64,000 bases of DNA from Apostichopus japonicus. Taxonomy: Eukaryota; Echinodermata; Holothuroidea; Aspidochirotida; Stichopodidae. Made by a program: the position numbers and the translations under genes. Shown here in pieces: positions 25,001-36,032 of the stretch. The stretch spans positions 1,403,501-1,467,500 of the forward strand of contig NC_092569.1 in the NCBI RefSeq assembly GCF_037975245.1. Direction: 5' to 3'. The notes beneath the pieces are model-generated. The model had not been told where the DNA came from and searched no databases. It was given only the letters and a program-made list of their open reading frames with translations. Numbering within the stretch: the first letter of the stretch is position 1; each line of letters opens with the position of its first letter.

Positions 25001-28000
25001 TCTGAAAAAAGTGTTGCAAGATTCAATAACAAGCAGGTCCAACAATCACCAGTTCTAATACAATTTCCTGATTATTTGAAATGACAGTTGGACAGTTTTA
25101 AGCTAAACATGTGGATATAGCTTCATATGAACTAGAGAGTTTATTTGTTGGTGTTGTTGCCACAGCGATATCAGTGTTTCCTTATCGGTAAATATGCAGA
25201 TTTTCCTTCAAAATCCAGATATCATTGCTATAACCCACGCACATTCTGACAGAACAAAATTATTTACTATCAGTAGCCAGTACATGCTGTAGAGTGCATG
25301 TGCAAGCTACAAGAGTCTGAAATGGTGATGGCTTTGTATCTATGTGAGTGTGTGTTTGAGACACCTGCTTGTAATCATGATTACTCTTGGTTGAACACTA
25401 AACTTGGTGTTGATCCCCCCTCCCCCCACTTCCATGTTGAAGTTTTGTGGAGGTTGATAGTTATTTTAGGTCACCATTGGTCAAAGTCTGCAAACCTTGC
25501 AAATATAACTTAATATGACAGAAATGATGATTCTTGTAAATGCCTGTCGAGATTGATGGAAGTTAAAGGTCATCTGAGGTCAAAAACCTTGAAAACAAAT
25601 ATAACTCTAGATGTTGCACCTAGATCTACCTTATTGATTCTCACAAACTATTGTTTTCTCTGGCTGTTAAAGTATGTTAACTCTGAACAGGATAATATCA
25701 AAGGTTAAGCTTGGATGAACTTGAAATGGGTACAGTAGGTCCACATTGGTTGAACATTCTTGCTGTCAAACTTCAGTTCCAAACATGACAGCCTTCTGTA
25801 CAGTGTTATATTAAATGCTCTCATGAAATGTGGCAAAACAAGACTGAACAAGTCTGCTAGCAATCCGTCAATGACACTCATCATTGTCGATATTGAAATC
25901 AATAAGATTTGTCTGGTCTATTTATTTCTCACTCCTGAGGCAGTAATCTCTCCTGTTCATACTATGGTTAGTTACAGTTGTTCTTATGTCCGTTCATTGC
26001 AAGTTATGGAGTAATTTTGGAATTTTGGCTTGTCGGAAGACATCTCCTATTCACCTTCAATATAGAGGAACTTCTAAAAAAATACCAGACTTTGAGCAAT
26101 TTATTTTCTCTTTCTTCCACACAGTTGAATTCCAGTTAAACAAGACAAACGCTGATGTGCTTAAGCCATTGTACAGAGTTCTCTTTGGAAGGACGGGAAA
26201 GGTATGGATAAAACAATGATTGATCTTGAGTGAGAATGTTGCTGTTCTTGTTGAATGTATTTCATGGTCAACCTCTGGTTGTGCTTGGGAAAAATATGAA
26301 CACAACACAATATCTCTTCATTATGTTAGTTTGGCATTGAGAACATTGCTTTTCATAACATGTTGTCCATGGTTAGACAATCTCTACTGTTTGAAACATT
26401 TTAATTGATGTAGCTAACTAGTAAGTAGGTATAGTGGCTTTTATTATACCACCATGTTAGGATTACCAAAGTTCTGTAATAATATTGGTCACATACTGGC
26501 CTGGTAGTATATGTCATGAGAGGGTATGCAAACCAAAGCATTGTTTGTGATCTTGCCCTCCAAAGTTGAAAGAATATTTAAAGGGGCCTTTGGGCAAGAA
26601 AAGAGATAAGTTTATAGATTTGCGTCTCCTCAAAAAAGTGCCTTTTTACTTTGGTTCGTATCTTTGTTATTTTGACCTGGCCTTTTTTTATTTCCATAAA
26701 TATTGAATAACCGGGAATCTAATAAAGTAAGACTTTCATGGCTGTAGCCAGTAGTCTACTCCTAATTAGCAATTGATGAACTATTGCTTCCATTAAAGAA
26801 CAACAATTGTCCCAAACTTTAAATTTAATTTATTATTATGTCATTGTCAACCTTTGCAAAACCTTTAACAAAACATTTTTGAACCTCTAAAAAATGTTAC
26901 ACCCAATTAATTTCAGTCATGATTTTGGTGGACTAGAGTCACGATTCAGGTATCATATCAGAACCCTTTTGATGGAGGTGGGAGGTAATTGACTGAAATT
27001 TGTAGCTGTAAATATCACGTAATATCAATCCTATTTTATTTTCAGGTAAATGAAATCAAGAGACATATAAGGAAGTTTTCTGGGTTCACGTTTACGAAAG
27101 AAGATAAAACAGAATATGAAAAGAAAGAAGTCCAACTCAACAGGTGTGTACTTGAGTAAATATGAATGTATTGACACGATTGATGCTAAGGAAGATATTC
27201 CATTGAGAACTAATTTCATAAAGGTGACACACGCCCAACCATCATCTTTGCATGCTTGCATGACTGAGATATCTGTGAAGAAGTCCATCAAACAGCTTGT
27301 CCTTCTTGGGAGGTACAGGGATGTACCCACGCTGGGCGGCCCCGCCCAGCACTAAAAGTTACCGACCAGCACTATTTTCATCTAAAATCCTGGCATTCCT
27401 AACAATGTATTCAACATAATTTGAAGAAAAAAAATTAAAAATGTAAATTGTTAGTAAAACTAGTACTTGTGTATGTGCTTATAAAGCTACACAAGTGCCA
27501 GCATTTAGTATCTGAACACCTTCAAAAGACCCCCCCCCCAGGACAGCAATCAGTATACCTGGCACTCAGGAAATCCTGGGCACATCCCTGGAGGTATCCT
27601 AGTATAAAAATCATGCCTGGGAGCTGTTATATCTGTGATGTCATAGCGCCACTAGGAACTGAAACCTTTTGAATGAGTTTGCTCTCTCATAATTTTCAAG
27701 TTAGAATGTTAACAATGTTTAATACTTAAATTAATCCCAGCATTAATTAGGTATTTAGGTCATGTTATGCGGTTAGTTATTTTAGGATCCAGCCTTTGCG
27801 CAACTCATTTATATTACGGAAAATAAACATTCCAGTAATCAAAGAAAAACATGTAAGCATTGAAGTGGCTCGATGATGTCATACTTAGACTTGATCAATT
27901 CTTCAGCCTTTTGTGTAAGGGGGGTGAGGGGAATCACTGGTATCTTCCGAATGGAATAAGAACTTTTCTAATTATTTCTATCACATATGTAAGAGATGCG

Positions 28001-31000
28001 AGATATGGGGTTCTTGTCAGCAGCAGCTGACCAGCAGGCTTGTTGGGATTCCCCCCTAGTGGTTACGAAGTGTGAGGACAGCTAGTCACTATATTTTGAA
28101 TACAACAGGCTAAATAAAGAATAAGACTTGCTGTTAGATTCAGTATATAACTATATTAACTCGGTCTCAACATTTAAGTAAATATGCATCGTGAGAAACT
28201 TGGCAAAGTACACTTCAAATGAACGCACTGTTAATACAATTATACTTAAAACAGGTATCAATTTACACTTAATTGTGGGATAAAAGTTACAATTAACTAG
28301 GGAGTGTCAAGTGGCCACAAGACTAGTATATTGTGCATGTTAATAAAAATAAGAGATAGGTTTATCTGGCAGGCGGGTCTGTATCTTCCAGTAGCACTGT
28401 TTTCCTGTCGGCTGTTTGCTTTGTTGTTGCTGGATAGAAACCTCTTGACCATGTGAATAAGTCCTATAGAACATTTTTTTGTGTCCCAAAGTGTTTATAT
28501 TAAACAGTAGACACCAGATGACTGGTATGCATCATAAATGATAAAAAGGCTCGATGAATGTCCGGCAGATAACAGCAAGTACAAAAATGGACGTTGGTCA
28601 ATAGCTATAGATGAACTTCCAGTAAATAACGAATATGTTCGAATGGTGTCCTTCCCAAGGAGAGTAGAAAGTCCAGGTACAATATCATCAAAACAGCGAC
28701 TAAATGACAGCTCTCTGCTCCATCAATTCCACTAGTGTGAATAGGCACAGTAAACAAGATATATATACAATTTACAAATAATTCCTCCAACAAATAATTC
28801 CTCCAGAAAAGTTTAGATTAGTCTAGGTTGACAGCGCAGTTAACAACAACTCTATATATATCCACACAGTGGACAAACTTTAACCTCAAGAGTGCCCAGA
28901 TTCTACTAATGCCCTGTTGACTGGCTCACAAGAAAACTGCAACTCTTTGTAAGACAGCTTTCTGGAAGTCAGCTCCTAAACCACAGCATATAAACATGTG
29001 ACCAACTGAACTCCTCTCATTGGCCCAACTACACCCTTGGTCCCAGTAGCAACACTTAGAACCAATCAGGGTTAACCATCCATACTACATTTGCATACTA
29101 ATACTGGGACACCCTGTTTCTAAGAAAAGGGCAGTAAGTTGGGAAGTTGTTCATTACAGACAGAGCAAACAGGCAGAAATTGACACTTAAACCTTTGGGT
29201 ATATGTCAGTATTTGATGTAAAATGAAGCATTCTTCCTAGGTATTACCAGTTGTGTTGTATTATTGATCCTCACAGGTTTACGACCGGAGGTCTGAAAGA
29301 GCTTTGTATGTGGCTGAACTTAGAGAAGGGTGGAACCAAAGAAGATCTTATTCAGAGGATCTTCGAGTACTGCCTCAATCCAGTCATGTCCAAAAAGAAG
29401 CCACCGGTCAAGAGTAAGTAATCTTGTGCCAATTGGTAATGGTCACAACCGGACGTCTTCTGACACATCTAAATACTCGATTGAAAGACATTTTGTTACT
29501 TTGTTGCTTAGTGTTGTCAATACTTGTTAATTTACTGTGTGGAACCCAGAATACATTTTCTGTGAGATAAATCTTTTGCCAGACAAATAATGAAATATTT
29601 AAATTATACCCTTAGCATAAGTGGGCAAATCCAAACACATCAAGTAAGATTATAGGTTATGTGAAAACAAACTTGATTATGATAATCATACCAACTGTGG
29701 CAAGATATATTTTTGGCTTGTATCAAAACTGTAACGGTGATTTCCCGAACTTGTTGAATCTGCTGCAGGGAAGAAAGGCTCAAAGAAAACGGGTAAGAAG
29801 AGGAAGAAAGTCGACGGAAAAGGAGACTCCAAGAAAAGAAAGAAGAGCAGTAAGAAGAAGTCAGGCGACGACACTGTAGAGGACGAGGATGAGGGAGATG
29901 CGATAGATGATGAGGAGGATAATGATGATGATGATGCTGCAGGAGATGACCTAGAGGATGAGGACAGTGAGGTGGAGGTAATAGAGGAGGAGGGGACATT
30001 TTTTTGGGCAGGGGGGAGGAGGGGACATTTGCTTGGGGGAGGAGGGGACACTTGTTTTGGGAGGGGGAGGAGAGGACATTTGTTTTGGGCAGGGGGAAGG
30101 AGGGGACATTTGTTTTGGGCGGGGGAGGAAGGGACATTTGTTTTGGGAGGGGGAAGGAGGGGACATTTGTTTTGGGAGGGGGGGTGAGGCAAGGAGAAAG
30201 TTTGGATAGTAGTCTGTAGAAAAATTGCAGGGCATGGAATAGCCAATGCCACCATTTGACAAAATTGCTTTGGTGCTCTCCACATTTAGGAGATTATAAA
30301 CTAGATGAGGACTGTGCATACACTTTCATGGGTAGTGGCGGGGGGGGGGGGGGGTAACTGTGTAGATGAGAAGCCAGTTGGATATTTTGTGTTTGGTGAG
30401 TATAACAGCTGGTACCCATAAATTACTATATCAAAGTTTGAGAGCTTACTGAGCAGAGACTGATTTTAACTCTTTTCTGCTACATTCCAGGAGCCAAAGC
30501 CAAAGAAAGCGAAGAAACAAACGCCGAAGCCAGTTAAAAAGACAAAGGCAAAGACCACGCCGAAGAAAACCTCACCTAAGAAATCTTCAGCCAAAAGATC
30601 AGCTGCAAAAATAGAAGGTGAGAAAAAACAGTCCTTGTCCCGCCTTTCACTCTTGACGTTCTGTTTGTGTGTCTTGAAACATGAGCCTTTTGTATACATC
30701 TAGTTCTGTAAGTTAACATGTCTACAGCAGATGTGAAGATGAAAAAAGTTCAATTCTGTGATTTCTTCTTTGCTGAATGGTGGGCGAGTTGAGGTGAAGG
30801 TCAAATTTTATTTATGATCACATGACATCAATCATATTTATCAAAATGGTTTGCCATAGAACTGGAATGCACTAAAAGTCAGGTGCAACTATTCACTTGA
30901 ATTTTCAGATAAGGTAAAACGGGCGTATAAAACCATATCAAAATTTGCTGTCATTTTGCGGTCGTGTTGTTTAGCTATGGCCAATTTTTGTGTGCGTATA

Positions 31001-32411
31001 TTTCAGCTTAGTTTTCATGGTCCTCGGTGAATATTTAAATATTTAAATATGAATATTTATATATGCTAATGTTGTTTTGTTTCCTAGATTCAGATGATGA
31101 GAGTTCGGATGATGACGCACCCCTCTCAAAGAAGTCCAAATCTCCTCCTTCTGTAAGTTCACATTCAGAGTGGTCTCTTTATCTGATAAGTCAGAATTAC
31201 TTTGATTAAAGTCAATAAAAAACAACAAATTACACAAAGAAGATTTCTATTAGTCCTCTGTAAATTTAAAATTAATTTTTTGAGCTTTTTGAGTTATTTT
31301 ATTTGAATTATTTGAGAATAAAAGGCCTTATACATACAGTCCAGCCATTCAACTGTACCATTCTATTTTGGTCTCCTTCTGATATGTCCTACATTTTCCA
31401 TCAAAATACATACTTTTGTCCCAGTGTTTCCTTCCAATTTCCAACTTTATCCTACTATTTCTCCATATTTTTCATTCCTACATTTTGTCCTACTATCTTC
31501 ATAAGGGTGTGCTGAGATATCATGGTTTATGTTTTACTTCTGATTTTTTGGTTTCTTTTGGAAGACTTTGTGGAAAGGTAGGTGGGTCTCTCCACTTTGA
31601 CTGTTTAACTTCAGATTACTCTGAAGGAAACCTCAACATAATAAATATTTGTTTTGAAAAACAAATAAATGTAGGTGTTTGGTGGGTTGGGGTATAGGAA
31701 GGGGTTGATATATTCCTTTTCAAGAATATGTTTTACCAAGTTACACAAATTTTGCTTTACAGGACTCTGAAATGAAAACGGTAATCAAGAAATTCCTAGA
31801 TGGGGCCAACTTAGAACAAGTAACCATGAAAACAGTGTGTAAGAAGGTGTATGAGATGTACCCTGAATTTGATCTGACACACAAGAAAGACTTCATCAAG
31901 TCAACAGTCAAGCAGGTGAGTAACCAGCCCCCCCCCCAACCCCCTTCCATCACCCCAGTCCCCCTTGACTATCTCTCATTTTGAGTCCAAATTGTACAGT
32001 CATTCCTGGTAAATTCATATCTTTATTTATAAAGGATGTACTGTCCCTAAGTATTGCCCTTTTCTTCAGTTTTCCATTTCTTGCATCATATTCAAATTAT
32101 TATTGCGTTTCATATTAACCACTCATTTTTTTCCACCTAGTTCCTCAGCTTTTTCAAAAAATCATATTCCAGACATTTTTGAGACGAATACATGTTTTAC
32201 ATTTTACTGTGAAGCCTACACACATTAATGAGGACATGATGTTAGGCTGCTTATAGAATGCCTAAATCTTGTAACTTTTGCAGAATGTATGCCCAGCACA
32301 CCTATAATTTCAAATTACATGGAAAATTTGCAATCACTCGATCATATAAATCCAAACTTGATGGCTCTGAATATGTTCTCTTTGCAGGAAAAAATCAATG
32401 ATCCATATTAA
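19016..32411 (+). CDS. DEK: DEK chromatin-associated protein
   Basis: A nuclear DNA- and histone-binding protein involved in chromatin architecture. Exons 19016-19048, 20684-20942, 24311-24463, 26125-26201, 27046-27143, 29277-29413, 29769-29977, 30491-30617, 31088-31152, 31763-31915 and 32388-32411 join in phase to 444 residues (human 375). An acidic N-terminus leads to GKRERKKVERLSMQ (about 109-122), a near match to human DEK. Next come a pseudo-SAP segment with RKFSGFTF (183-190) and the SAP box (about 208-242). A Lys-rich and Asp/Glu-rich linker follows, then the DEK C-terminal domain (387-437), with KTVIKKFL and KKVYEMYP. The first exon has a weak donor (GTTTGC), but its frame joins smoothly. 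The 7-residue last exon rests on a good acceptor and an early stop only. The extra length lies mostly in the charged linkers. Confidence 0.9.
21405..24137. mobile_element. Non-autonomous hAT-like element in DEK intron 2
   Basis: The left end TAGGGCTGT mirrors the right end ACAGCCCTA, and both continue into related AACCGGTTAA-type sequence. The 8-bp ACACACAC flanks both sides (21397-21404 and 24138-24145), which fits the 8-bp target duplication of hAT elements. The site lies in a CA repeat, so the duplication alone is weak evidence. No transposase frame is present in 2.7 kb. Confidence 0.7.
23313..23717. mobile_element. Harbinger-like MITE nested in the hAT-like element
   Basis: The ends AGGCCCGGTCACACTA and its complement TAGTGTGACCGGGCCT are perfect 16-bp inverted repeats. 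The similarity continues through CGATATTTTATCG. TTA flanks both sides (23310-23312 and 23718-23720), matching the 3-bp TWA duplication of PIF/Harbinger elements. It is 405 bp long and non-coding, and younger than its host element because it interrupts it. Confidence 0.8.
25465..25585 (+). repeat. AGGTCA-containing dispersed repeat in DEK intron 3
   Basis: Two pairs of half-sites occur with 4-bp spacing: AGGTCA-CCAT-TGGTCA at 25468-25483 and AGGTCA-TCTG-AGGTCA at 25567-25582. The linking text (AAAGTCTGCAAACCTTGCAA) resembles 52600-52930, so this is one repeat family. Confidence 0.55.
29990..30190 (+). repeat. G-rich minisatellite in DEK intron 7
   Basis: Seven units of 25-31 bp share GGGGACATTTGTTTTGGG with a G-rich spacer. 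The array starts about 15 bp after the donor of the acidic exon. Long open frames across it on both strands are by-products of repetition. Confidence 0.85.
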
Positions 32412-34735
32412 AAAGTCATGCAAATAATAAGTGTTCAAAATGAAGACTTTTTCCTCACTTTTGTCAGACTAAACTGCAAATTTCATGACTTTCAAGACCC
32501 AGAAAATAAGTCTTTAATTTGCCCCCCCCCCACCCCCATTTTTTCATTTTCCAGAATTTGTGGGAACCATTTGTGACCTTGTTGATATTTGTTAACATCT
32601 TTTTCTGCTGAGGTCTCAACAAACAAGATATGTTTTTCCTCCAACTTTCAGATCATTTCGACATGACAGCTTAATTGAAAAAAAAACCCTGCAACATGGA
32701 GAGGTCACCGTGACAAATGATTCAGAGACAATTTTTAGCCGCGGTTCAATCCAGTACCTTGTTGTCATCATTCTGTAAAGGTTAATGAGAAAGTTGCCGG
32801 TTTTACCCTCTTCCCTTATAAAACCGCTGAAACAATATAAATGACCTCTATTCAATGCAGTAAAGTTTGCGACATATATTGGGAAAAGACATATTTTTAC
32901 ATATTTTAAACGGGGTCATTAACCACTGGTTTCTGTGACCTGCTGGATATGGGGTAGTAGCCATCAGGGATTAGGAGTGGGGATGAGAGATGGGTCGGGT
33001 CGGGTGGGGTGTATACATGTTCTGGCATGCAATGCACAACGATAGCAAAAATAAAAACATGACAGACATCCCTAGGAAGGAGCATAGGCTGGGTATGCAT
33101 TCATTAATCACTCGGCCTGTGGGAGTCGGCTGTACAACTACATGTCCTGACGACTATTCAAATCTTGTCTAGTGGCATTCAGTGTCTTTGGTTGGGCAGT
33201 GTATAGGTCTGCATAAAACAACAAGGTCTAAGTTAGTCATGACTCTCTGGGGGTAAGAATGCTGCTTTACGTCATCTGTCTAAATCCAGGCTGTCCAATG
33301 CACCATGACAATCTCTCTGTGACTGGTTATTTACCCTGTGTAAACTGCTTCTCACAGTTGCTCTGTTATTTTGTCTTTGCTATACAGTTAATATCAACTG
33401 AAAGTCATTGCATATAGCCATTTATAAGGTTGGTGCTGTAAATGTGAAAATACCATGTATCTCATCTCAGTGTCTCAATACAGGAATGTTTTTGCCGGTT
33501 GTCTGAAATGACCAAAGTTTCTGTGGGCAGCTTGTTGTTTTACATCAATTTCAGATTGCATTGTTATTAAATACCGCAAGTAGTTGAAAATGATAGATTT
33601 GTATCGCCCTCATTCAATTTGAAGTTACTGACATTTTATCAGGAATTCATGAGGGGAGTTTTTGCGATCCAAACCTGGTATTCTATTCACCAAACCTACA
33701 CATAGTATGTATTGATCGGTCTTTTGTTGTTTAAGCTACATTTTTGTGGACAAATGGAATTTGCTGTTCGGATGACTGAGGTAAGACCTGTTGGCCTAGT
33801 GACAACCAGAAATAAATTTCTTAAAATTTTGCCCGAAATTTTTGGACATTACATCTGTTTCCTCAGAATAAAAATGCACTCCCAACCTGTAAATGAGACC
33901 AGCACGAGGTTCTTGTGCCATCTTGATTTGGACAGGTCAGGGAACAACTTATTGCCTAACATCTGGGATAGCATGTTTCAGTTTTATACATTATCTTGCT
34001 ACGCAAACAGTGCTAAGGTTCTCAATACAAGTAGTTCAATAGGTCTTAACATTTGTGAAGCAAGATGGCCAAATTTGTATACCATTATGGCTCCCTAGAT
34101 GAATGAATATTAATGTAAAATATGTAAATTTTGCTTACTAAATTAGGTATTGAAATATGGTGAGATTAGATTTTATTCAGAACGAAAAAGACGGTTGACT
34201 GACTCAATTACGGTAATCCTGAGAAAAAAAAATTATTCTGGTTCTACTTCTTGAAAATCAGCGTCGAATGCCTTAAACGTCTTAAACGCCTAAAAAAGTT
34301 TACTCATTTGGACTATTTTAATACCGAGATATTAGTCAATCCAGTTCTTTTTCACCCATCGGACGCAATCGGCATGTTTTAACTGAAAATGTTTGGTAAC
34401 TTTCTTCCCCCACATTTTGGGGAAAATTTTGCTCTCATCCCATGACAGTTTTGTGAGTGTGTGGATAGGATACAAATGTTAAATTTAAAGTTTGGGGATA
34501 TTTTCCTCCCTTCTCAGACAGTACACATGCAGATCATTTTATTATTGACTTTGAGGAATATTTGTTTCCCTTGCTGATTGATTATTCCTTTGGAGAACAT
34601 TTTTAACCATTTTGTAAATTTTAACCAGAGTCGGAGGTTCATTTGTTACGTTTCGTGTATTTTTGGTTTTCTTTTTCTTCCCAATCGTCTTGTTGCATAA
34701 ATCTGTGAAATATATTTGTTCTTTATAATAAATGT
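32412..34735 (+). other. Probable DEK 3' untranslated region and flank
   Basis: No conserved domain was found. AATAAA signals on the plus strand lie at 33050-33055 and 34727-34732; either could end the DEK transcript. A 128-codon open frame at 33712-34098 shows no recognisable domain and no splice partner, so it is not called as a gene. Confidence 0.35.
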
Positions 34736-36032
34736 AATATTATGTGAATTGACTAACTACAAGTGGTTGTATTTTTTAGGTCAGAATTGCTAATTTTGTA
34801 GAATTTTAGACTAAATTTGTTTTTGTCTTGTAGTAAGAGCTTTGAATGTGTCATGAGCTTTCATTTGGTAGTTTGAACATAACAATACTTTTGAATGGGG
34901 AAAGGGGGTGGGGGGGGGGTTGTGAAAGGGGCTGTGTGTCAGGGCCATTAACCTTCCTTAATTACAATTCTGTAGCATGCTGTATATCCTAAAAGAGTAA
35001 AAGTAAGTGTGAATTTTAATCGACGAATCTGAAACTTAGAAAGGACAAAATGCTCTTGGAGAGTGGGTTTAATTTGTTATGAATTGAAAACAAAACTTTT
35101 GTCTGTCTGATGATCCATGGGAGGTCTTTAAAGTGATTTGTTCTTCCTATTGAAAACATGCTAGTATCATGACACATTCAAAACTTCTCTAATTATGTAC
35201 AGATCTCTGGTTGCCTTATCCTGCTATGTGTGAGCTTTGTATCATTGTTTTCTTTGCTTTTCCATTCCAGAGTGAACATTTAAAAATTTGTTTTGTTTGG
35301 TTCTCTTCTTTCTGAGGAGGAGAAGAGAACTCGACAGATTGTAGAAAGTAAAACACAGAATAAACTAGAAAAACAAGCGTTGAGTTTCTCTTTCTTTTTG
35401 TTTTTTACACTTGATATATATACAACTTTTAGAAAAACATCGACAAATATGTAAAAAAAAAAGAGAACCGGTTACATCATAAGAGTACTAATTTGAGTAA
35501 TTCTTTGCAGCATGCCTCAAGAATGACTATAGAGTGGAATAAATCATTCATCCCCCAAGTGAGTTAACAAAGCTTCCATCTGTCCCAATAAGTCTGTAAA
35601 CATATATGGATCTGGACAGGAACTTTTGCTTCGTAACATAATTTATGTAAACTTAAGCTTTCTGATGATGTATTCGTTGCTTAAGATACATTTTCATCAA
35701 CTAGCACTAACGAGAGTGTTGACCAAGGAGGAGAAAATTTACTAAAATTTGACATATTACACCCTCTTAATGATTTCACCCATCTCTGCCACACCCCCCC
35801 CCACCCCAAAACCAGACCATCTCATCAATAACACTATCTGACAGTCTACCTATCCTGTCAGTGTTTGGATGGGGGTGCAATGGCCTCAGTAGTAAAAGAC
35901 CTCACGTTGTATACACCATCTGCTCCTTGGTGATTTTTGCTCAACTTGGCCGAATACACTGCATAGTCCTTCTGCCACATGAATTTCCATGTAAATGACT
36001 AATTCCATGTTATTCCATGTAATTCCGTAGAT
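34736..36032. other. Gap between the DEK and PPP1R8 3' ends
   Basis: No coding sequence. It should hold the PPP1R8 3' untranslated region, read on the minus strand. An ATTAAA-type signal lies at about 35066 on that strand and an AATAAA at 34538-34543. The two transcripts may therefore end close together or overlap. Confidence 0.35.

Noticed and set aside
28038-29155. Possible LTR-like segment in DEK intron 5 (TGT...ACA type ends, TATA-like ATATAAAC)
   Set aside because: No second LTR, no matching flanking duplication and no retroviral-type coding sequence could be found, so I cannot support it.
29640-30319. Long Pro/Ser-rich frames of 122-199 codons on the minus strand
   Set aside because: They cross the DEK acidic exon and the G-rich minisatellite in antisense; low-complexity composition keeps stops absent.
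33712-34098. 128-codon plus-strand frame downstream of DEK
   Set aside because: No recognised domain, no promoter or splice partner; it lies in the likely DEK 3' untranslated region.
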